64,000 nucleotides of DNA from Clostridia bacterium (GTDB taxonomy: Bacteria; Bacillota; Clostridia; UMGS1810). Below, piece after piece: positions 54,799 through 64,000 of the stretch. The DNA lies in the NCBI GenBank assembly GCA_017621495.1, contig JAGATB010000007.1:62001-126000 (forward strand). The letters run 5' to 3'. Position numbers and translations under genes: made by a program. A model generated the notes under the pieces. It saw nothing but the letters and a program-made list of their open reading frames with translations. It ran no database searches and had not been told where the DNA came from. Numbering within the stretch: position 1 is the first letter of the stretch; each line of letters starts with the position of its first letter.

Positions 54799-55212
54799 AT
54801 GAAGCAATATTTAAAGCTTTTTTTACCCTTGGGAATATGCACGGCTGTATGCTGCACACTTATGATAATTTCATATGATGTATCTGTATCGCCAAGCCGG
54901 GATACATCCGAAGGCAAAACAAACACCTCCGGGGCATCGATTACTGCCAATCCCGACACCACCACGGAAATCGAGACCGCGGAAGTCTCTACCCCCAACC
55001 GGGCGACAACAATGTACATCCTTAAATACAACGCCGAAACCGATACCGTATTTATGATAACCAAAAAGGAGGACGGTACAGAGCTTATATCGCCCGTGGA
55101 GTCCATAAACACAACCTACCTCACACCAAGCGATATCGAAGCCCTGACCAAAGGAATAGAGCTTACCTCCAGAGAAGATATGTTTATACTGATAGAAGAT
55201 TACTCAAGTTAA
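54799..55212 (+). CDS. BofC-like sporulation protein
   Basis: The ATG at 54799 has AAGGAA ten bases ahead; an ATG at 54754 has no site. The 137-residue protein has an N-terminal membrane anchor (about 7-27), a Thr/Ser-rich linker and a C-terminal domain of about 65 residues. Its ending 'LTKGIELTSREDMFILIEDYSS' fits the BofC C-terminal pattern. BofC in Bacillus restrains SpoIVB signalling that triggers pro-sigma-K cleavage. Here the gene is convergent with sigK and their stop codons share TTAA. Assignment rests on the C-terminal motif and this context. Confidence 0.65.
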   Translation: MKQYLKLFLPLGICTAVCCTLMIISYDVSVSPSRDTSEGKTNTSGASITANPDTTTEIETAEVSTPNRATTMYILKYNAETDTVFMITKKEDGTELISPVESINTTYLTPSDIEALTKGIELTSREDMFILIEDYSS

Positions 55213-55895
55213 TCAATTCTGAGCTTGTCGGAAAGCTTCTTTAATGCCTTTTTCTCTATACGGGAGACATATGACCTGGATATACCCAAAAGCTTAGCTA
55301 TCTCCTTTTGAGTGAAGGAATTGCCGCCGCACAGACCATAGCGGAGCTCTATAATCTTCTTCTCTCTCTTGCCCAGAGCTGTGGCAAGCTTTTCGTAGAG
55401 CTCTTTTATCTGCAGTTTGGTCTCCACTTCCTCAAATACATCCTCTCCGTCTGAGCCTATCTTATCCATAAGTGATATCTCCTTGCCCTCAGCATCCGTA
55501 CCCACCGGATCCTGAAGCAGGACCTCAGCCTGACGTTTTTTATTTGAGCGCATACTCATGAGGATTTCATTTTCTATACAACGTGCAGCATATGTAGCAA
55601 GTCGGGTACCCTTATCCACATTGTATGAAGTAATCGCCTTGATGAGGCCTATAGTTCCGATACTTATCAGGTCATCATTATCGCCGGCGGCAGGGTACTT
55701 CTTCACCACATGAGCCACAAGGCGCAGATTTCGCTCTATGAGGATATTTTTGGCTTCTTTATCTCCGTTTTTATATCTTTCGAGATACATTTTCTCTTCA
55801 TCGGGGGTAAGGGGCTTTGCAAAAGAGCTGACATTGGTCACATAGGACAGCATAAATATCATCTTTGGCATAAGCTCCGCAAAAAATGAAAACAC
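55209..55895 (-). CDS. sigK: Sporulation sigma factor K, with pro-sequence
   Basis: The start is a GTG ending at 55895 with GGAGG eight bases ahead; longer readings without a site are rejected. The 228-residue protein opens with a hydrophobic pro-sequence of about 20 residues ending 'FMLS', then 'YVTNVSSFAKPLTP', matching the Bacillus cleavage point before Tyr. Region 2 is 'LIERNLRLVAHVVKKY' and 'DDLISIGTIGLIKAI'; region 4 has 'FTQKEIAKLLGISRSYVSRIEKKAL'. It directs late mother-cell genes for cortex and coat. The gene is continuous, with no skin element. Its ribosome site lies in a strong hairpin. Confidence 0.93.
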   Translation of the reverse strand: MFSFFAELMPKMIFMLSYVTNVSSFAKPLTPDEEKMYLERYKNGDKEAKNILIERNLRLVAHVVKKYPAAGDNDDLISIGTIGLIKAITSYNVDKGTRLATYAARCIENEILMSMRSNKKRQAEVLLQDPVGTDAEGKEISLMDKIGSDGEDVFEEVETKLQIKELYEKLATALGKREKKIIELRYGLCGGNSFTQKEIAKLLGISRSYVSRIEKKALKKLSDKLRID

Positions 55896-55898
55896 AAT

Positions 55899-55950
55899 AA
55901 GCACCTCCGAATATTGACACAATATCAATATATGAGAAGGTGCTTGTTTT
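55899..55950. promoter_or_regulatory. Hairpin over the sigK ribosome site / terminator of the opposite strand
   Basis: AAGCACCT (55899-55906) pairs with AGGTGCTT (55938-55945), and inside them ATATTGA (55911-55917) pairs with TCAATAT (55925-55931). On the minus strand the sigK ribosome site GGAGG (55908-55904) lies in the stem. On the plus strand the stem is followed by GTTTTTTG and looks like an intrinsic terminator. Confidence 0.75.
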
Positions 55951-56048
55951 TTGTGCATGTACGTATAAAAATTTTATCCATAACTTATGTTATATTTTAA
56001 TAAAATTCCGATTTTTGAAAACAATATATTGAAAAGGGGGCAAAGAAA

Positions 56049-56195
56049 TTGAAAAAAATATTAATCATATTTGCCGCACTTGTCATTGTAGGGGCAATGC
56101 TGCTGTATATAAAAAGCAATCCGGCACGTGTACAAAAACAATCAGGGGGCACATTCGTGAAATCCTCAGATACTATGAAGGGAGCAAAAATATGA
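56049..56195 (+). CDS. 48-residue membrane protein at the head of the spoVA operon
   Basis: The start is a TTG at 56049, with AAGGGGG eight bases ahead. The protein opens 'MKKILIIFAALVIVGAMLL', a single membrane helix, followed by a basic hydrophilic tail ('YIKSNPARVQKQ'). Its stop codon overlaps the spoVAC start (ATGA), so translation is coupled. This is the usual sign of a real small gene. I do not recognise a family. It may be a small accessory of the SpoVA channel or an exported or lipid-facing spore protein. Confidence 0.7.
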   Translation: MKKILIIFAALVIVGAMLLYIKSNPARVQKQSGGTFVKSSDTMKGAKI

Positions 56196-56635
56196 ATATT
56201 TCAAATAAAGAATACGATGTCATGGTAAAAAAAGCCACACCTAACTCAAAGCTTTTCACTGACTGCGTAAAGGCATTTATAGTAGGCGGTATTATCTGCG
56301 TCATAGGTCAGATTATAATGGAGGGATACCTGGCACTTGATATCAAAAAAGATGATGCATCGGCTCTGACCAGTGCCACTTTGGTGCTGGTGGGAGCACT
56401 CCTTACGGCATTCGGAGTATATGACAAGATTGCCAATCTGGGTAAAGCCGGTACACTGGTACCGATTACAGGATTTGCCAACAGTATAGTATCTCCGGCT
56501 ATGGAGTACAAAACAGAAGGTCTGGTACCGGGTGTAGGCTCCAAAATGTTTATAATAGCAGGTCCCGTGCTGGTATATGGAATCACGGCATCTGTAATTT
56601 ATGCAGTAATATACAAGCTGCTGACCGGGATGTAA
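56192..56635 (+). CDS. spoVAC: Stage V sporulation protein AC
   Basis: This 147-residue membrane protein has four helices. Typical stretches are 'FIVGGIICVIGQIIMEGY' and 'LLTAFGVYDKIANLGKAGTLVPITGFANS'. SpoVAC is the channel-like component of the complex that loads dipicolinic acid into the forespore and releases it on germination. Its start overlaps the small upstream gene by four bases. Confidence 0.95.
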   Translation: MNISNKEYDVMVKKATPNSKLFTDCVKAFIVGGIICVIGQIIMEGYLALDIKKDDASALTSATLVLVGALLTAFGVYDKIANLGKAGTLVPITGFANSIVSPAMEYKTEGLVPGVGSKMFIIAGPVLVYGITASVIYAVIYKLLTGM

Positions 56636-56655
56636 AAATTAAAGAAAGGAATGGT

Positions 56656-57675
56656 TTGAATTTGGGCACAAAAATGGGCAAACAGACAATAGTCTACGAT
56701 GACAGCGTATATATAAAGAGCTTTTATTCATCTGTAGGCAAGCTGGAGGGTGAAGGTCCTCTGGGTAAGTGCTTTGACGTAGTGTATAAGGATGAATATA
56801 TAGAGGCAAAGAACTGGGAACAAGCAGAAAACAACCTGCTCAAAAATACCGTAACCGGTGCATTCGCCAAGGCTGAGCTGTCTTGTGACGACATGGATTA
56901 TGTGTTCTCGGGCGATTTGCTCAATCAGTGCACTGGAAGCTCATTTGCACTAAAAGATATGTGCATACCCTACTACGGGCTGTACGGTGCCTGCTCTACC
57001 ATGGCCGAATCCATGAGTCTTGGGTCAATTATGGTTGATGCAGGCTATGGTCAAAATGTACTTGCAGTTACCTCCAGTCACTTTTGTTCCAGCGAAAAGC
57101 AGTACAGATTTCCTCTTGAATACGGCGGTATACGCACACCATCTGCACAATGGACGGTTACGGGTAGCGGTGCAGTGATACTCTCTCCCGATAAATCCCA
57201 CATATGCCTTGACTCCATAACCACAGGCAAGATGGTAGATCTGGGAGTTACAGACAATGCCAACATGGGTGCCGCCATGGCTCCCGCCGCAGCAGACTGC
57301 ATACTTGCTCATTTGAGAGACCTGGAGCTCAAGCCTGCCGACTATGACTGCATAGTTACAGGTGACCTGGGTATAGTAGGCAGCACTCTGGTAAACGAAA
57401 TAATCCAAAAACAAGGCAGTGATATATCCGATGTACACATGGACTGCGGCTCCATGATATTTGACCCCAATACGCAGGACACTGCCTCCGGCGGCAGCGG
57501 ATGCGGATGCTCGGCAAGTGTTTTTTGCGGACACTTCTGCCGTGAGCTTATACAGGGCAATATAAAAAAGATGCTCCTGGTATGTACAGGCGCACTTATG
57601 AGCCCTACAACGTATCAGCTGGGAGAAACGGTAGTTGGCATAGCACACGCAGTAGGGTTAAGTTACAGGGAGTGA
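56656..57675 (+). CDS. spoVAD: Stage V sporulation protein AD
   Basis: The start is a TTG at 56656 with an AAAGGA site. The 339-residue thiolase-fold protein binds dipicolinic acid; it shows 'FSGDLLNQCTGSSFALKD', 'GACSTMAESMSLGS' and 'SGGSGCGCSASVFCGHF'. It sits on the membrane with the other SpoVA proteins. It lies 20 bases after spoVAC and five bases before spoVAE. Confidence 0.94.
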   Translation: MNLGTKMGKQTIVYDDSVYIKSFYSSVGKLEGEGPLGKCFDVVYKDEYIEAKNWEQAENNLLKNTVTGAFAKAELSCDDMDYVFSGDLLNQCTGSSFALKDMCIPYYGLYGACSTMAESMSLGSIMVDAGYGQNVLAVTSSHFCSSEKQYRFPLEYGGIRTPSAQWTVTGSGAVILSPDKSHICLDSITTGKMVDLGVTDNANMGAAMAPAAADCILAHLRDLELKPADYDCIVTGDLGIVGSTLVNEIIQKQGSDISDVHMDCGSMIFDPNTQDTASGGSGCGCSASVFCGHFCRELIQGNIKKMLLVCTGALMSPTTYQLGETVVGIAHAVGLSYRE

Positions 57676-57680
57676 TTGAC

Positions 57681-58034
57681 ATGAAATTTGTATATGTATT
57701 TTTAGTAGGAGGACTCCTGTGTGCCATAGCACAAATCCTCATAGACAAAACCAAGCTCAGTCCTGCGAGGATTATGGTTGGCTATGTAGTAGTGGGAGTG
57801 CTGCTGACTGCTGTGGGTCTGTATGAACCTTTGGTTAAATTTGCACACGCAGGAGCTACCGTGCCCATTATGGGCTTTGGATACACCCTCGCCAAAGGTG
57901 CCGCAAAGGCTGTAGGTGAAAAAGGCTGGCTGGGGGTACTTGGCGGAGGAGTAAGCGGAGCCGGTACAGGTATAGCAGCTGCGGTAGTATTTGGATTTCT
58001 GTGTGCGGTATTCTCTAAACCAAAAGCGAAATAG
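57681..58034 (+). CDS. spoVAE: Stage V sporulation protein AE
   Basis: The ATG at 57681 has a GGGAG site; a longer frame overlapping spoVAD is rejected. The 117-residue membrane protein has three to four helices and motifs close to SpoVAC: 'LVGGLLCAIAQILIDKTKL', 'LTAVGLYEPLVKFAHAGATVPIMGFG'. It matches the short SpoVAEb form. With spoVAC and spoVAD it forms the minimal clostridial spoVA operon. Confidence 0.93.
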   Translation: MKFVYVFLVGGLLCAIAQILIDKTKLSPARIMVGYVVVGVLLTAVGLYEPLVKFAHAGATVPIMGFGYTLAKGAAKAVGEKGWLGVLGGGVSGAGTGIAAAVVFGFLCAVFSKPKAK

Positions 58035-58083
58035 CAAAAATAACTTTTTCAAAAACATAAGCAAAATACGCAGTAAAATATGT

Positions 58084-58112
58084 AAAGCGACGGTCATGCC
58101 GTCGCTTTGTCT
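58084..58112. terminator. Bidirectional terminator between spoVAE and the S-layer-like gene
   Basis: AAAGCGACGG (58084-58093) pairs with CCGTCGCTTT (58099-58108) around TCATG, with T-rich flanks. Confidence 0.9.
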
Positions 58113-60676
58113 TATTTTATAATCACTATATCCATAACCTCGCCCTTGTATATTCTTACGAATACTCTTTCGGGGCTTGCGGAGTCGTACTTCTGTATAT
58201 CGGAAGCATCGCCTACGGATATTGCATTTGAAGTTTTTTCGGTATCAATGGTGTACACCTTGGCATCGCCTACAGAGTAGTTCTTAGCCGCAGAGTCATT
58301 TACCTGAAGGTTAAAGGAATCTGTAAACTTCTTGGATACCTTACCGTATTCTACTGTTAAGTCCTCGGAAATCTCTTTGGAGAACTCACTTTCTGCCTTA
58401 TCAATATCAAAGAGTACGGAGATTGCCTTTGCATTGCCCTTGGCATCTGCTTTTACCTGAATTATATCGCCCTTTTCAAGGTTAAGGGAACCTTTTCTGA
58501 ATATTGCATTATCAGAGGTGAAGGTCACTCTTTCACCGTTCTGGTAGCCGTAGAGCTTTTCTACAGATTCGCCGTCCTCGTTCTTGGACTTTGTAATCTT
58601 TTCTACTACTACCGCACTGCTTTCTTCGCTTGCTTTATTCTCAGAGCTTGTTACTACTATAACTCCTGCAGTGAGGTCCTCGGACACATCGTATACGGTT
58701 ATATCGTATTTACCACCGTCGGAGAAGAAGGATTTATCTGCTATAGAGTAATCCTCTGCATCCTTGGCATCTACCGGTATATCAAATACCAATGTGTCTG
58801 CACCTACTCTTATATTCATGGTATCTGCCAGGAGCTTTGAAGTCTTGGCACTGTACTCTACATCCTCCTCTGAGAAGTTGAGCACAAACTCATCCTCGTC
58901 TATTTCCTCGGAGGAGAAGCTCTTATCTATCTCGGAGATTTCTCCGTTTGCATTTAATTCAAATGTGATAAGCTGACCCTTGCCGCCTATAGCATCAAGT
59001 GCTGCAGAAGCTGTGGAGTAGGTCTTGCCGTCTACCTTTATCTTGCTTGCAGCCTTAAGTGTCTCTACCTTGCCCTCAAAAGTAAAGAGCTCGATTTCAA
59101 GACTCTGGTTAAGACCTGACTTAACACCGATGTTGGAGAGGTATGCATAGTTTCTCTCTATTTTACCCTGCTCATCAAATGCGGCTATCTTGCCCTCCTG
59201 GTCGAGGTAGAACACACCCTCATCAGAAAGAGCAAACTCATTCGGGTAGTTAGCGGCTACTTCATATTTTTCACCGTCTATATAAACACCCTTGTCGTCT
59301 TTTTCGGTTATCTTACCCTCTACAGCATTCTGAATTACACTGCCGTATATGAGGCTCTTGTCCTCACTCATGGTAAGGGTTATTACATCCCACTCTTTAA
59401 GATCTGCCACACCTATCTGCTTGTTGTCCTTGTCTATGGTGAAGGTTACGCTCTCATCCTCGGGGTCAAGTGTAAGGGGCGCCTTGCCGTACTTATCTAT
59501 AACTCTGTCGGAAGCTAAGGCTACCTCATCTACTACATAGTTCTGGGTTTCGTTTATAAACACTATCTTCTTATTCTTGCTGTAGTCGTGAACCATGATG
59601 CTTCCTGCTTCAATCTCCTTGATAGCATCAAATGAAGCCGATTTACCGTTGTATACAACTATAGAATCATCAGAAACGGTAATTTTTGATTTTTTGTTAC
59701 CCTTCAAATAGTTGATAACCTTAGAAGATGAACCCGAAGTAATGGACTCTATATCGTCTGCAGCTATTGTAGTGATGGAATTCTTACCTGCTGTAGGCAC
59801 TATTGCCTTTACGGTATCGTGCTCCTTTGATGAGGTCTTGTCTATGATATAAGCATCCACCTGAAGGCCGAGTACATTTCTTACGTCCGCATTGCCTACA
59901 TTGTAAACCTTATCATCTATCTGGATTTTACCCTTTTCAAGGCCTGCACCTTCCAGTGCTGCACTGCCTACTGCTGTTACTCTGCCCTGTACGAGCTTTG
60001 CATTGAGCTTGGAGGTAAGCAGAGTTTCGTCTGTTATTTCATACTTAGCATTCTCACCAAATCCGGTCTGCTCCATAAGGTTGATGTTGATTGAGTTGTA
60101 TGCCAGCTGAGCTATATCACCTCTGGTTACGGGCTTTGAGTTTCTTGCCATAGCTGCTACCGCTACACCATTGGTAAGACCGGTGGAGTTACCTGTTACC
60201 AGATATCCTGTGGGGAAGCCACCCTTTGACTGTGCCTGGGGCTCATATCCCAGTGCTCTTACCAGGATTGTAACTGCCTCTGCATAAGTGATGTTGTCAT
60301 CGGGACGGAAGTTACCCAGGTCATCACCGATTATGAGACCCTCGGAAGTACCTACATTTATATAACCTGTTGCCCAGTGACCCTGCGCCACATCGGGGAA
60401 CTTAGTTGCGGTTGAGGAATTTGCGGCGTTGGTAAGGCCTTTGAGCGCTACAGCTACCTTGGTAACCTCTGAACGCTTAATCGGGTCTTCGGGTCTGAAA
60501 AGTCCTGTACCTGCGTCACCTACCATTATGTCAAATGCACCGAGAACCTTTGCTGCTTCTTCAAAATCGGTGCCGAGCACATCACCCGGGAGTGCTGCAA
60601 ATGAAGCTGTGGAAATTCCGGAAACGAGTATCGCTGTTGTCGCCACGGATGAAACGAATCTTTTGAATTTTGACAC
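58112..60676 (-). CDS. Large SLH-domain surface (S-layer-like) protein
   Basis: The start is a GTG ending at 60676, with AAAGGAGG seven bases ahead; an in-frame extension upstream lacks a site. The 854-residue protein has a signal peptide (about 1-27) and two to three N-terminal SLH domains (about 30-205, 'FRPEDPIKRSEVTKVAVAL' and 'FRPDDNITYAEAVTILVRAL'). About 640 residues of beta-rich, Lys/Asp/Glu-rich repeats follow, built from short strands such as 'VEGKITEKDDKGVYIDGEKYEV'. Size, low Cys and strong site fit a major S-layer or abundant surface protein. It is monocistronic. Confidence 0.88.
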   Translation of the reverse strand: MSKFKRFVSSVATTAILVSGISTASFAALPGDVLGTDFEEAAKVLGAFDIMVGDAGTGLFRPEDPIKRSEVTKVAVALKGLTNAANSSTATKFPDVAQGHWATGYINVGTSEGLIIGDDLGNFRPDDNITYAEAVTILVRALGYEPQAQSKGGFPTGYLVTGNSTGLTNGVAVAAMARNSKPVTRGDIAQLAYNSININLMEQTGFGENAKYEITDETLLTSKLNAKLVQGRVTAVGSAALEGAGLEKGKIQIDDKVYNVGNADVRNVLGLQVDAYIIDKTSSKEHDTVKAIVPTAGKNSITTIAADDIESITSGSSSKVINYLKGNKKSKITVSDDSIVVYNGKSASFDAIKEIEAGSIMVHDYSKNKKIVFINETQNYVVDEVALASDRVIDKYGKAPLTLDPEDESVTFTIDKDNKQIGVADLKEWDVITLTMSEDKSLIYGSVIQNAVEGKITEKDDKGVYIDGEKYEVAANYPNEFALSDEGVFYLDQEGKIAAFDEQGKIERNYAYLSNIGVKSGLNQSLEIELFTFEGKVETLKAASKIKVDGKTYSTASAALDAIGGKGQLITFELNANGEISEIDKSFSSEEIDEDEFVLNFSEEDVEYSAKTSKLLADTMNIRVGADTLVFDIPVDAKDAEDYSIADKSFFSDGGKYDITVYDVSEDLTAGVIVVTSSENKASEESSAVVVEKITKSKNEDGESVEKLYGYQNGERVTFTSDNAIFRKGSLNLEKGDIIQVKADAKGNAKAISVLFDIDKAESEFSKEISEDLTVEYGKVSKKFTDSFNLQVNDSAAKNYSVGDAKVYTIDTEKTSNAISVGDASDIQKYDSASPERVFVRIYKGEVMDIVIIK

Positions 60677-60860
60677 TGAAAATCCTCCTTTAGTATTTAT
60701 GTTTTGTCGACATAATCCTCTGCCGCAAACCAATCCCTTTGTTAAGTGCTACCCATGTCAAAGTTTTTGGTTTACTTTCGCAACATTATGTCAACCAACG
60801 AAACTAATGATACTACATAATGCGGAAAATTTCAAGTATCAAATTTTGGAAATTCCTTTT

Positions 60861-63746
<2,886 letters not shown>

Positions 63747-63775
63747 TTAATATGTTTACAATGAATTATTTCCTA

Positions 63776-63804
63776 TTGACATTTATACTTTTTTATTATA
63801 TTAT
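63776..63804 (+). promoter_or_regulatory. Promoter of the gene divergent from lacZ
   Basis: TTGACA at 63776-63781, 17 bases, TATTAT at 63799-63804, about 80 bases ahead of the partial gene. Confidence 0.65.
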
Positions 63805-63884
63805 ACAATATATAACCCCTTGTTTCTTCATATTTTCTTAATATAATTTTATGTTTTCTTGACATATAGAAAGGAGGCCTCGCT

Positions 63885-64000
63885 ATGAAAGCTTTTCCTC
63901 TGCCCACAGTAATATCATGCGGCACATATTTCAGCGGAATATCTGCAGATAATCCGGAAATCCGCATGGTAGAAAGCTTTGAAATAGAGTATTTCACCTC
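63885..64000 (+). CDS. Partial gene, possible AraC-type regulator
   Basis: An ATG at 63885 with a strong AAGGAGG site opens a frame that runs off the window end after 38 codons ('MKAFPLPTVISCGTYFSG', '...IRMVESFEIEYFTS'). The pattern of a short lead and a strand ending 'EIEYFTS' fits the cupin-like sensor of AraC regulators, which are often divergent from glycosidases. The family is a guess from context and 38 residues. Confidence 0.6.
   Translation, partial: MKAFPLPTVISCGTYFSGISADNPEIRMVESFEIEYFT

Noticed and set aside
55209-55895. skin-type interruption of sigK
   Set aside because: The frame is continuous from the pro-sequence to region 4.
55209-55958. Longer sigK start ending at 55958
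   Set aside because: It has no ribosome site and would put the hairpin inside the gene. The GTG ending at 55895 has GGAGG and gives the known pro-sequence layout.
55955-55985. Sigma-G promoter for the spoVA operon
   Set aside because: GCATG and CATAACT are present but the spacing is 19 bases and the -10 box is incomplete, so I do not claim it.
63773-63997. Minus-strand 74-codon frame at the window end
   Set aside because: It overlaps a plus-strand frame with a strong ribosome site and promoter, and has no ribosome site or known pattern itself.

Overview
The window looks like the chromosome of an anaerobic, spore-forming Clostridia (Bacillota), of the kind found in gut or gut-like habitats. 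The evidence is a pro-sigma-K gene with its cleavable leader, a spoVAC-AD-AE operon, a BofC-like protein, pyruvate formate-lyase with its activase, TagO, many SLH (S-layer homology) proteins, a tandem glycine riboswitch and consensus sigma-A promoters. No species can be named from the sequence alone.

Layout. Bases 187-12711 are one tight minus-strand array of 12 genes, AT-rich compared with most of the window. Its promoter-proximal half is a cytoplasmic and membrane signalling module: two zinc-ribbon membrane proteins, a TerY-like vWA protein, a PP2C phosphatase, two multi-pass membrane proteins and a Ser/Thr kinase. Its distal half is exported: a subtilase with SH3b repeats, a ricin-lectin lipoprotein, an NlpC-like cysteine hydrolase with SH3b repeats and a stalk-domain protein, followed by a YbjN-like protein. 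This resembles the TerY-P kinase/phosphatase/vWA triad wired to a secreted wall-acting set, and is the best candidate for an undescribed system. Bases 12727-13144 hold an inverted-repeat-bounded relic. Bases 13145-18233 are a stripped phage cassette (scaffold, N4-gp56 capsid, small protein, putative small terminase, large terminase, serine resolvase) with no portal or tail. Bases 18234-18626 hold a terminator and a MITE-like palindrome.

Bases 18627-21962 carry two divergent AGCS amino-acid symporters, one under a tandem glycine riboswitch. Then come an SLH phosphodiester glycosidase, a second palindromic repeat, mtaB, a degenerate HPr-like gene, a DUF4364-cca-AI-2E-transporter run, a five-tRNA operon (Gly, Arg, His, Gln, Lys) and an AT-rich SLH-transglutaminase gene. 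A large membrane protein at 32142-34874 combines a caspase-like dyad, a vWA domain and a zinc ribbon.

Bases 34999-39954 form a minus-strand run (SLH protein, aminotransferase, trpS, tagO, lipoprotein, TSCPD protein). After prs and a lone rhaA, bases 42778-48557 form an ion-homeostasis block (TrkH, TrkA, ClC, cation/proton antiporter). The pfl operon (48937-52052) encodes a split pyruvate formate-lyase: the catalytic body and the glycyl-radical domain are separate genes. After PBP1A come sporulation genes: bofC-like and sigK, convergent with overlapping stop codons, and spoVA, preceded by a 48-residue membrane ORF. The window ends with an S-layer-like SLH protein, a GH2 beta-galactosidase and the start of a divergent gene, probably its regulator.
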